Translations under genes and position numbers: made by a program | Shown here: one piece after another, positions 1 to 6,646 of the stretch | Position numbering within the stretch: the stretch's first letter is position 1 | How the letters are laid out: each line of letters begins with the position of its first letter | NCBI GenBank assembly: GCA_020638455.1 | Contig: JACKIK010000001.1 | Coordinates: 1-64,000 of the forward strand | From: Hyphomonas sp. | GTDB lineage: Bacteria; Pseudomonadota; Alphaproteobacteria; Caulobacterales; Hyphomonadaceae | DNA: 64,000 bases | Reading direction: 5' to 3' | The notes under the pieces: model-generated | Told to the model about the DNA's origin: nothing | The model's database searches: none | The model's input: only the letters and a program-made list of their open reading frames with translations

Positions 1-12
1 CGGGATGAGCGG
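1..12. repeat. Right end of a nested palindromic element, cut by the window edge
   Basis: The first 12 bases match the right end (GCCGGGATGAGCGG type) of the 85-bp elements at 1328-1412 and 1828-1913. It lies 78 bases downstream of the capsid stop codon, so a third element probably sits in the gap after the capsid gene. Bases 13-90 hold no other recognisable feature. Confidence 0.55.
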
Positions 13-90
13 AACACGACGCCAACAAGCAACGCGCAGGCCCAGGGCGCCCGAGCGCAGCGAGGAACCGCGCCCGAGCAGCTAAAAGAC

Positions 91-1266
91 TCAGAAAACC
101 ATCACCTTCACGGCGTCGAAGTTCTGGACACCGCCGCCGACGCGCTTGGTCGTGTAGAACAGCACGTAAGGCTTGGCGCTGAACGGGTCGCGCAGCACGC
201 GCGCGCCCTGCCGGTCGGCGATCAGGTAGAACCGGCGGAAGTCGCCGAAGGCGATGGCCGCATTGCCCGTGCCGATATCCGGCATGTCCTCCACTTCCGT
301 CACCGGATAGCCGAGGATGGTTGCCGGGTCGCCGCCCGTACCCGGCTGCCAGAGGTAGCGCCCGTCGACATCCTTCAGCTTGCGGACGGCCGCCACCGTG
401 CGCCGGTTCATCACGAACCGTCCATTCGTGCGGAACTGCGATTTCGGCGTGTAGATCAGGTCGATCAGCTGGTCCGCTGCATTCGTGGCCGTGAAGTCCC
501 CTGCGACAGAGCCGACCTTGCCCCAGACATGGCTCGCCTCGGCGACGATATCGTAGTCGAGGAAGCCCTTCGGCTTGTTGCTGCCGTCACCAGTCACGAA
601 GGCCGCCGATTCCTGCGCCGCAAAGGCATTCTCCACCTCATCCGCCAGCCAGGCATCGATGTCCGCATAGGAATCTTCCAGCAGCGCCTGCGTCGCCGCC
701 GGCATGGCGTAGAGTTCGCCCGCCGGGAATTCCAGCAGCGAAAGTCCCGAATGCGCCGTCTCCGTACGCGACCCCGTCTCGCTCACCCAGCTTGCTGCCG
801 CACCGAGGCTCACCGGCTTGCGATACGTCCCGGCAGACGTCTGCCGCACCGTCGCAATCTGGCGCATCGGGCTTGCCGCCATCAGCCGCGCCTCGATAAG
901 CCGGTCGAGTTCCGGCGGCGCGACATAGCCGCCCTGCGCCTCGGTGCCCGTATTCAGGGACTTGACGTCGAGCCGCGCCAGACCGCTTTCATCGCCCGCG
1001 CGCAGGTAGCGGCCCCAGGCCTCCGTCCGCGCGTCGGGCTCAGCCGCCGGCGCTGTGCCGGCTTCCGGCCGCGCCATCTTGAGGCTCAGCGCCTCCAGCC
1101 GCCGGTCGATCCGGGCGAGCCGCTCATCCGTCAGCGGATCGCTCGCGCCTTTCGCCTCGATCTCCGCAAGGCGCGCATCGTTCGCCTCGCGAAAGGCCTC
1201 GAACGCGGCCATCAGGTCCGCCTCGGCGACCCTGCTGCCGCCTGCCATCTTGGTTTCCTTGGTCAT
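91..1266 (-). CDS. GTA/phage HK97-family major capsid protein
   Basis: Builds the icosahedral head of a gene transfer agent or related prophage. The 391-residue protein has a charged, helical N-terminal delta-like region (about residues 1-90, rich in Ala/Glu/Arg), then GGYVAPPELDRL, the usual opening of the HK97 gp5 fold after protease cleavage, and a full-length core ending in VKVMVF. I chose the ATG at 1266 because an AAGGAGA ribosome site lies just upstream. The open frame reaches 1362, but only by reading through a palindromic repeat. It follows the prohead protease, the order used in Rhodobacter-type GTAs (g4 then g5). The rest of the cluster would lie beyond base 1. Family assignment is firm; GTA versus prophage rests on gene order and on the terminase/portal type. 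Confidence 0.9.
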   Translation of the reverse strand: MTKETKMAGGSRVAEADLMAAFEAFREANDARLAEIEAKGASDPLTDERLARIDRRLEALSLKMARPEAGTAPAAEPDARTEAWGRYLRAGDESGLARLDVKSLNTGTEAQGGYVAPPELDRLIEARLMAASPMRQIATVRQTSAGTYRKPVSLGAAASWVSETGSRTETAHSGLSLLEFPAGELYAMPAATQALLEDSYADIDAWLADEVENAFAAQESAAFVTGDGSNKPKGFLDYDIVAEASHVWGKVGSVAGDFTATNAADQLIDLIYTPKSQFRTNGRFVMNRRTVAAVRKLKDVDGRYLWQPGTGGDPATILGYPVTEVEDMPDIGTGNAAIAFGDFRRFYLIADRQGARVLRDPFSAKPYVLFYTTKRVGGGVQNFDAVKVMVF

Positions 1267-1327
1267 GCCTTCTCCTTTTGAAGTCTTTTCCCGTTCTTCC
1301 TTCGACGTTGCGAAGGCTGATTGTTTT

Positions 1328-1412
1328 CGCTCACCCCGGCAAAAGCCGGGGTCCAGAGCCAAAGAGCGCAGCCCGTGCCGTGCTGGATCCCGGCTTTCGC
1401 CGGGATGAGCGG
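1328..1412. repeat. 85-bp nested palindromic (REP-like) element between protease and capsid genes
   Basis: Two perfect hairpins, CCCCGGC-AAAA-GCCGGGG (1334-1351) and ATCCCGGC-TTTC-GCCGGGAT (1387-1406), are held inside an outer inverted repeat CGCTCA...TGAGCG. The element has the same architecture and length as the one at 1828-1912. It fills most of the intergenic gap between the protease stop (1423) and the capsid start (1266). Confidence 0.8.
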
Positions 1413-1422
1413 AGCCTTGATT

Positions 1423-1932
1423 TCACGCCGCCTCCATCCCCAGCACCGCGAACCGCGCCCGCGCCTGCATCGGCGTCGCCACCAGCGACACCTCGACCAG
1501 GTCGACCTCGATCAGCTCTCTCCCGCCGCCCGCCAGCGCCTTCCAGAGGCGCGGGCGGAAGCCGATGGACAGGCCGTCGAGCCCGCCCCGCACCAGTTTC
1601 TCCACGCCCGCCTTCCCGATCAGTCCCCGGACGAACAGGCCGCGCCCGTCCTCCACCATCCGGGTCCAGCGGCCAGCCAGCGCGCCCTGCCGGTGCTGCA
1701 ACAGCATCGGCAGGGCGGCCCCGGACCGGAGCGAGTGCGCGAACGCCCCCGCACGCACCACGTCTCCCGACTGGTCCGGTATCCCGAACAGGGCGGCATA
1801 GCCTTCGATCAGCAGCTCTCTTTGCCTCCGCTCACCCCGGCGGAAGCCGGGGCTCGGAGCGGCAAGATCTGCACTTCGCCGATCCGGTTCCCGGCTTGCG
1901 CCGGGATGAGCGGTGTATTTGAATTCACTCAT
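1423..1932 (-). CDS. GTA/phage HK97-family prohead protease with an in-frame repeat insertion
   Basis: Cleaves the capsid delta domain during head maturation. The recognisable protease begins near residue 40 with IEGYAALFG, followed by GDVVRAGAFAHSL (typical of the U35 prohead protease family), the LQHRQG motif with the likely catalytic His, and DGLSIGF near the Ser position. The ATG at 1932 overlaps the stop of the upstream small gene by 8 bases, which supports translational coupling and this start. Residues of about 9-34 are encoded by an 85-bp palindromic element, so the mature family homology starts only after it. If the true start were downstream, no ATG or GTG is available before the conserved block. 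Total length is 169 residues. Confidence 0.85.
   Translation of the reverse strand: MSEFKYTAHPGASREPDRRSADLAAPSPGFRRGERRQRELLIEGYAALFGIPDQSGDVVRAGAFAHSLRSGAALPMLLQHRQGALAGRWTRMVEDGRGLFVRGLIGKAGVEKLVRGGLDGLSIGFRPRLWKALAGGGRELIEVDLVEVSLVATPMQARARFAVLGMEAA
1828..1913. repeat. 85-bp nested palindromic element inside the prohead protease reading frame
   Basis: The outer ends CCGCTCA (1828-1834) and TGAGCGG (1907-1913) are inverted repeats. Inside are CCCCGGC/GCCGGGG and CCCGGC/GCCGGG hairpins. The layout matches the element at 1328-1412, but the central spacer differs in sequence. On the minus strand it is read as codons about 9-34 of the protease without a stop. Confidence 0.8.
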
Positions 1933-2155
1933 CGCCCGCCTCCACGCGCCGCTCGATCCGGCCCAGCTGTGCCCGCACGTCTTCCAGCTGCGCTTCCACG
2001 CGCACGAGCCGTTCGGACACGGACTTCCGGTCGTTCAGCTCCGCCTCGACATTGCTGATGCGTTCCGCCGCCGCGCCCGCCCAGACCAGCGCACCGCCGG
2101 TCTGGATCAGGATCGCCATGATCAGGCTGATCGTGACCTTCTTCTCGATCTCCAT
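1925..2155 (-). CDS. Small membrane/coiled-coil protein of the GTA cluster (g3.5-like position)
   Basis: This 76-residue protein has one predicted membrane segment (ISLIMAILIQTGGALVWAGAAA, about residues 8-30) followed by a charged helical tail (ISNVEAELNDRKSVSERLVRVEAQLEDV) that should form a coiled coil. The ATG at 2153-2155 shares a base with the portal stop codon, and its own end overlaps the protease start, so three genes are translationally coupled. The slot between portal and protease is held by a short gene in Rhodobacter-type GTAs. I do not know its function; a spanin- or holin-like role is not indicated by sequence. Confidence 0.7.
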   Translation of the reverse strand: MEIEKKVTISLIMAILIQTGGALVWAGAAAERISNVEAELNDRKSVSERLVRVEAQLEDVRAQLGRIERRVEAGDE

Positions 2156-3276
2156 CAGCCGAGCCCCGCCAGCTTCCGCTTCTCTTCCGGCGTCGCGAAG
2201 GAGGCCGCTTCCAGCCGTGCCCACAGCGACTCCCGCTCCGCCGACAGGGCCGGCACGCCGTCGAGGTCGCACCGCACCTCGACCTCCCCGCCCATCGGCT
2301 CGTCCAGCCAGGCCGACAGGGCGCCTGCCATCTTCTGCGCCAGCGGCAACACCGTCATCCGCCAGAAGGCGAGGTTCGCTTCCCTGTAGTTCGCATACGT
2401 ATTGTCCCCCGGAATGCCGAGCAGTTGCGGCGGCACGCCGAGCGCTAGCGCAATCTCCCGCGCGGCGCTGTTGCGCGCCTCAAGGAAATCCATGTCCGCC
2501 GGCGACAGCGACATCGGCCGCCAGTCGAGCCCGCCCTCCAGCAGCAACGGCCGGCCCGCATTCGCCGCCCCCGAATACAGGGCGTCGAGATCAGCCTTCA
2601 GGCGGTCGAACTGGTCCGGCGGCATCCGTCCGCTGCCGGAGTAAATCAGCGCCCCGGAAGGCTTCGCAGAATTGTCGATCAGGGACTTCGCCCAGTCGGC
2701 GCTGGCATTGTGCAGGTCCAGCGCGCGCCGCGCCGGGGCCAGTGCCGGCAGGCCGAGAATATCGTCCTGCGGATGGAACAGCTTGAGGTGCAGAACCGGG
2801 CTCCATCCGGTCTCCTCGCGGCGGATCGTCCGTTCGCCGGCCGTCTCCCGCACCGCCCAGGCCTCCGCCCAGCCGCGCCCGTCCGTCACCGGCCGCACGC
2901 GCCCCGGCTGCAGCAGGTACAGCGCCGCAATGCCGGTCTCGCCCGACAGGCGCACGGCCTCGACAAAGGCATTCCCGGCCAGTTGCAGCTGGGTGTAGAC
3001 GCCCTCCAGGAAGCCCGCCGCCGGCAGGTCCGGTGCCGGCCGGCGCAGCAGGCGCGCCGCCGCCTCGTGCGCCGTCATCAGGGGAACGCTCGCCGCGGCC
3101 TCGGCAACCATCCGCACACAGCGATAGGCCACGGCGTTGCGCAGGTATCCGTCGCGGGTCAGCGCCCCGCTGTCACGTCCGCCCCAGTTCGGCCCGCCGG
3201 GGTCCGTCAGGGCAACCAGAGGGGGCGCCGACTTCGCCTCGCGCCCGTCTTTCCGCCATCTCCAGTTCCACGCCAT
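2155..3276 (-). CDS. GTA/phage portal protein (HK97 family)
   Basis: Forms the dodecameric portal through which DNA enters the head. The protein is 373 residues, a normal length. Supporting motifs are RNAVAYRCVRMVAEAAASVPL near the N-terminus, the GNAFVEAVR...LYLLQPGRVRP block, FHPQDDILGLPALAPARRALDLHNA, and the C-terminal GVPPQLLGIPGDNTYANYREANLAFWR, which is diagnostic for the family. I start at the ATG giving MAWNWRWRKDG (3276). The open frame extends upstream to 3438, but those codons lack homology features and run into the control region shared with the divergent ParA gene. Confidence 0.9.
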   Translation of the reverse strand: MAWNWRWRKDGREAKSAPPLVALTDPGGPNWGGRDSGALTRDGYLRNAVAYRCVRMVAEAAASVPLMTAHEAAARLLRRPAPDLPAAGFLEGVYTQLQLAGNAFVEAVRLSGETGIAALYLLQPGRVRPVTDGRGWAEAWAVRETAGERTIRREETGWSPVLHLKLFHPQDDILGLPALAPARRALDLHNASADWAKSLIDNSAKPSGALIYSGSGRMPPDQFDRLKADLDALYSGAANAGRPLLLEGGLDWRPMSLSPADMDFLEARNSAAREIALALGVPPQLLGIPGDNTYANYREANLAFWRMTVLPLAQKMAGALSAWLDEPMGGEVEVRCDLDGVPALSAERESLWARLEAASFATPEEKRKLAGLG

Positions 3277-3351
3277 GCCGCGCCATCCCCGTTTTCGTTG
3301 ATGGCGAAGAGTTAAGGCAACCGGCCCCCTGCCGGATTTGATTTGGGAAAC

Positions 3352-3365
3352 TTGATATTTATCAA
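3352..3365. promoter_or_regulatory. Inverted repeat in the portal/ParA divergent control region
   Basis: TTGATA-TT-TATCAA is a perfect 6-bp inverted repeat in an AT-richer patch of the 229-base gap between the portal start (3276) and the ParA start (3506). Its position fits an operator or promoter element serving either gene. The binding protein is unknown. Confidence 0.4.
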
Positions 3366-3505
3366 CCGAATCTCTGGCAAATACAGGGGATTGTGCGCTG
3401 TTTTTTCCCACCGCTTTCAGCTGTTGAGGCGTAGCCACAGGGGCGCAAATCTGCTTTGTCCCTCAGTCTGAAAAAGGGCCAGAGCGGTCGGGAGGAGCTG
3501 AAAGA

Positions 3506-4390
3506 ATGTCGGCACGCGTCATTTCCATTGCCAACTCCAAGGGGGGAGTCGGCAAGACGACGACCTGCGTCAGCCTTGCCGAGGCCTTCGCCGCAGAGGG
3601 CCGCCGCACCCTGGTGGTGGACCTCGACATGCAGGCCAATGCCTCGCTGCTGGTGTTCGGCCATGAGGGCGACGAGCACCTGTTCCAGGCCATCAACGAC
3701 TACGCCACCATCTCCGACTGGCTGCTCGAGAACTTCGAGGCCAATGAGCAGAAGCGGCTGGAAGAATTCATCGTCACCGACGCTTCCGACGTGACCTCCG
3801 GCGACAAGCCGCTGCCGCTGGACCTGATCCCGTCCAGCCCGCGCCTCCGCAAGACCGAAAAAGAGCTGATCTACCACCTCACCGGCCAGGGCTATTCCAT
3901 GCAGGCCCTGGAAAACCAGGTCGGCCGCCGCCTGCGGGACGACTTCGACCTCCTCAAGGCCAAGTACGACATCATCCTGTGCGACTGCCCGCCCGGCATC
4001 TCGACCATGACCGAATCGGTGCTGGCGGCCAGCCACCTGGTCATCGTGCCGACCATTCCGGACTTCATGTCCACGCTCGGTCTCGACCTGTTCACCGGCG
4101 ACGTCATGCAGGGTCTTCGCGATCGCGACGTGAAGAAGCTCCCCATGGTGCTGGCGACTCGCTATGATGGCTCACCGCACCAGCAGGTGATTCTCAACGC
4201 CATGCGCGAGGCGGCGGCCGCGAAGGAAGCCGAATTCGACATGTTCAGGACTGTCATCCCGATGATGCCGGGCTTTGCCACCAACCCGATCGAACTGGGG
4301 CCTGACCCGACGATCGAGGCGAAATGGCCGGGCGAGGCCTACAAGATCATCAAGGAACTGCTGGTGGAAGTGAAGGCGGCCCTGGCATGA
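3506..4390 (+). CDS. ParA/MinD-family ATPase embedded in the GTA cluster
   Basis: Predicted cargo-positioning or partition ATPase of 294 residues. It shows a deviant Walker A motif with signature lysine (KGGVGKTT, residues 12-19), a Walker A' region VVDLDMQANAS near 40, and Walker B-like IILCDCPPGI near 155. A strong GGAGGAG ribosome site (3491-3497) fixes the start. It lies on the opposite strand to the GTA genes that flank it on both sides. Its stop overlaps the next gene by 4 bases (ATGA), as expected for a ParA and its adaptor. It is not recognisably MipZ (the N-terminal sequence differs) and no ParB or parS is visible. Family certain; cargo unknown. Confidence 0.88.
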   Translation: MSARVISIANSKGGVGKTTTCVSLAEAFAAEGRRTLVVDLDMQANASLLVFGHEGDEHLFQAINDYATISDWLLENFEANEQKRLEEFIVTDASDVTSGDKPLPLDLIPSSPRLRKTEKELIYHLTGQGYSMQALENQVGRRLRDDFDLLKAKYDIILCDCPPGISTMTESVLAASHLVIVPTIPDFMSTLGLDLFTGDVMQGLRDRDVKKLPMVLATRYDGSPHQQVILNAMREAAAAKEAEFDMFRTVIPMMPGFATNPIELGPDPTIEAKWPGEAYKIIKELLVEVKAALA

Positions 4391-4857
4391 GCGAGGCGGC
4401 GGACCCACGCGCCGCCGAGGCGCTGTCGGCGCTGCTCGACCACAGCGTGTTCGGCGCCCTGCACGAGAAAGACCTTGCTGCCGCTGCGGGCCTGCTGACG
4501 AAAAAGCTGATGCTGGCCGCCGGCCAGACGCTGGGCGACATGAAGGCGCTGCGCGAGGCGGTCGGCGAAACGATCTTCGAGACGCAGCTGAAATCCCTGA
4601 CCGGGCACCAGGCCCGCCTGCTCGCCCGCCGCCTCGACAAGACGGTGCCGGAGCTTGAAGTCTCAACCGCGGGTGCCGCCTGCGCCTGGATCCGTGGCCT
4701 GATGGACGGCGCGCCCGTCGCAGCCGCCCCGGAAGCGGCGCCGGAACCGGTCGAAGCGCCTGTGCCGGAAGCCACCGCGGAGGAGGCCCCGCCGGCCCCC
4801 GCCACGCCCCCGGCCAACGCCTATTTCGGCCGCAAAAGCTTCCGCACCGGGAACTGA
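4387..4857 (+). CDS. Unknown protein coupled to the ParA-like ATPase
   Basis: This 156-residue protein has a helical N-terminal two thirds (SALLDHSVFGALHEKDLAAAAGLLTKKLM...GDMKALREAVGETIFETQLKSLTGHQARLLARRLD) and a Pro/Ala/Glu-rich disordered tail from about residue 100. It ends in a basic-aromatic peptide, NAYFGRKSFRTGN. It overlaps the ParA gene by ATGA, so the two should be made together. Small, partly disordered partners are usual for ParA-type positioning ATPases, so it may be the adaptor that stimulates ATP hydrolysis; this is inference. It ends 5 bases from the convergent terminase stop. Confidence 0.75.
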   Translation: MSEAADPRAAEALSALLDHSVFGALHEKDLAAAAGLLTKKLMLAAGQTLGDMKALREAVGETIFETQLKSLTGHQARLLARRLDKTVPELEVSTAGAACAWIRGLMDGAPVAAAPEAAPEPVEAPVPEATAEEAPPAPATPPANAYFGRKSFRTGN

Positions 4858-6545
4858 GCCCTCACAATTGCCGCACGCCCACGGCGCGGACGTCGAGCAT
4901 CAGCGCCCACACGGCCCAGACCAGCGCGTCGACCCGGTCCGGCGAGCCCGCCATGCCCTCCGCGCCGAAGCGGCACATCTCGTCCTCCAGCGCCGTGAAC
5001 GCGCCGGCATGGTGCACCCGGCCCTGCTCGTACAGCGTCGCCACCGGCAGCGCCCGCGTCCGCTTCGACAGCCGCGCCTGCACCAGCCGCACCGGCACCG
5101 GACAGCCCGCCGTCTCCAGCACCTGCCGCACCATTTCCCCGCCCTGGTTCGCTTCGGCGATCACTTCCCGCGCCGCGGCCGCGCGCGCCAGCGCCACGAC
5201 GCGCCCCGCCCAGTCGAGCGGCCGCAATCCCTGCGCAGAGGCATCGCCCAGCACATAGGCAGCCTCTCCGGCGCGGCCCGCCGCCACGATGCCGCACGTA
5301 TCCGCCTCCGGCCCGCTCGTCGCCGGCGGGTCGACTGACACCACAACATCCTCCAGCGGCGGCACATGGCCCACGCGCCCCGCTTCGATCCGGGAACGGA
5401 GGAACAACGCGCCCTCCGGATCCTCGACCAGCTGGCCGTCCAGTTCCTGCCGGCCGAGCGTCGTGCCGCCATAGGCCCGCTCCACCGCCGCCAGGAATCC
5501 TTCCGACAGGTTGCCTGCATTCTCCCGCGTCGCGCTCTGCGTCACCACTGTGTCCGCGCTCGCATGCAGGCGCCGGATCAGCGGCGTCGGCCGGGGCGTG
5601 GTCGTCACCAGCGCGGCGGGGTGCGGGCCCAGCCGCAGTGCCATCTGCAGCATGTCCCACGTCGCCTCCGCATGGGCCCACGCCCCCGCCTCGTCGCACC
5701 AGGCCGCATCGAATTGCGGCCCGCGCAGGCTGTCCGGGTCCTCCGCCGAGAAGGCATGGGCCACCGCCCCATTGTGAAACTCCAGCAGCCGCCGCGACGG
5801 ATGGTAGACCGGGCGCAGGGCGCTCACCGGCTCCACCCGGCACAGCCCGCTCTCGCCCTCGATCATCACTTCGCGCACATCCTGCAACGTCGGGCCGACC
5901 AGCGCGATCCGCCCCCCGCGCGCCGCAATTGCCGACCAGCGCGTCCATTCCGCCCCGGCGCGTGTCTTGCCCGCCCCACGCCCGCCCTGGAACAGCCATG
6001 TCCGCCAGTCCGTCCCCGGAGGGTTCACCTGCGCCGTCCGGCAGGTCAGCAGGAACGGATACTGGTTGACCACCGCCTCCAGCTCCCCCAGCGGCCAGGC
6101 CCGCCCCGACCTCGCCCAGTCCTGCACTCTTCGTCTCGTATCCTCCCACCAGACCGGCAATGACGCCTCGTACATGCGCCTGTTGCTCCGCCAGGGCTTC
6201 TGCTGCCACATCCTCCGTATCCCCCCTTGCCGCACGCATCCGGCGCGCCTCCCCGGCCAGCCGCACGCTCATCGCGGCCGCCGCGCTCGCTTCGCCTGCA
6301 TCCTTCGCATTCAGCAGCGCATCGATCTGCAGGTCCGCCGCCACCTCCAGCGCCAGCACATGCCGCTCCAGCGGCGTCTCCGGCCGCTTGAGGTCGTGCA
6401 ACGCCATGTACCGGCACACCGCCTCGCGCGTCCTGCCGATCCGCGCCGCAATCGCGCTCACGCCATAGCCCTGCAGGAACAGGAGCCGCATCAGCCGCCC
6501 CTCCCGCTCAGAAATCCGTTTCGGTCTGTCGCCTGGTGTCATCAT
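4821..6545 (-). CDS. Terminase small subunit-like HTH protein (GTA g1 position), reading frame with no early stop
   Basis: The first 145 residues or so look like a real gene. There is a DNA-binding helix-turn-helix (EGRLMRLLFLQGYGVSAIAARIGRTREAVCRYMALH, residues 16-50) and a helical linker (ERHVLALEVAADLQIDALLNAKDAGEASAAAAMSVRLAGEARRMRAA). This fits the small-terminase slot directly upstream of the large subunit. Past about residue 145 the frame lies antiphase to the large terminase and reads as Gly/Arg/Ala-rich noise, but no stop occurs until 4821. The true product is therefore either much longer than expected, ends by frameshifting into the terminase frame, or is affected by a base error near 6150-6240. 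The coordinates give the open frame as read; only the N-terminal part is supported. Confidence 0.4.
   Translation of the reverse strand: MMTPGDRPKRISEREGRLMRLLFLQGYGVSAIAARIGRTREAVCRYMALHDLKRPETPLERHVLALEVAADLQIDALLNAKDAGEASAAAAMSVRLAGEARRMRAARGDTEDVAAEALAEQQAHVRGVIAGLVGGYETKSAGLGEVGAGLAAGGAGGGGQPVSVPADLPDGAGEPSGDGLADMAVPGRAWGGQDTRRGGMDALVGNCGARGADRAGRPDVAGCARSDDRGRERAVPGGAGERPAPGLPSVAAAAGVSQWGGGPCLLGGGPGQPARAAIRCGLVRRGGGVGPCGGDVGHAADGTAAGPAPRRAGDDHAPADAADPAPACERGHSGDAERDAGECRQPVGRIPGGGGAGLWRHDARPAGTGRPAGRGSGGRVVPPFPDRSGARGPCAAAGGCCGVSRPAGDERAGGGYVRHRGGGPRRRGCLCAGRCLCAGIAAARLGGARRGAGARGRGAGSDRRSEPGRGNGAAGAGDGGLSGAGAAGAGAAVEADAGAAGGDAVRAGPGAPCRRVHGAGGRDVPLRRGGHGGLAGPGRRAGLGRVGADARRPRRGRAAIVRAQFPVRKLLRPK
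4862..6175 (-). CDS. GTA/phage terminase large subunit (DNA packaging)
   Basis: Pumps DNA into the head and cuts it. The N-terminal ATPase shows Walker A in FQGGRGAGKTRAGAEW, a LVGPTLQDVREVMIEGESGL segment, and the DE pair in FDAAWCDEAGAW. The C-terminal nuclease starts at VVSVDPPATSGPEADTCGI with its metal-binding Asp, and ends normally with DRVDALVWAVWALM. This is the type used by Rhodobacter-like GTAs. I start at MYEASLPVWWEDTRR (437 residues); GTG and ATG codons up to 6235 are also in frame. The start lies inside the upstream small-terminase frame. The gene is convergent with the ParA operon, 5 bases apart, which splits terminase from portal. Confidence 0.9.
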   Translation of the reverse strand: MYEASLPVWWEDTRRRVQDWARSGRAWPLGELEAVVNQYPFLLTCRTAQVNPPGTDWRTWLFQGGRGAGKTRAGAEWTRWSAIAARGGRIALVGPTLQDVREVMIEGESGLCRVEPVSALRPVYHPSRRLLEFHNGAVAHAFSAEDPDSLRGPQFDAAWCDEAGAWAHAEATWDMLQMALRLGPHPAALVTTTPRPTPLIRRLHASADTVVTQSATRENAGNLSEGFLAAVERAYGGTTLGRQELDGQLVEDPEGALFLRSRIEAGRVGHVPPLEDVVVSVDPPATSGPEADTCGIVAAGRAGEAAYVLGDASAQGLRPLDWAGRVVALARAAAAREVIAEANQGGEMVRQVLETAGCPVPVRLVQARLSKRTRALPVATLYEQGRVHHAGAFTALEDEMCRFGAEGMAGSPDRVDALVWAVWALMLDVRAVGVRQL

Positions 6546-6598
6546 GCGCCGAATATGGCGCTAGTGAATCCCTGTCGGATAAATGCCCGTATCCGTAG

Positions 6599-6620
6599 CC
6601 GCTCACCCCGGCGAAAACCG
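6599..6620. repeat. Degenerate left half of the palindromic element
   Basis: CCGCTCACCCCGGCGAAAAC matches the left arm of the 85-bp elements in the GTA cluster, but the second hairpin and the right arm are missing. It sits in the 101-base gap between the small-terminase start (6545) and the end of the SulP gene. Confidence 0.5.
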
Positions 6621-6646
6621 CTTCAGGCTGCGGACAACGCGGGCGC

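Noticed and set aside
3506..4390. ParA-like gene considered as MipZ
   Set aside because: The N-terminal region around the Walker A motif differs from MipZ, and it is paired with a small adaptor-like gene inside a GTA cluster; MipZ is usually solitary.
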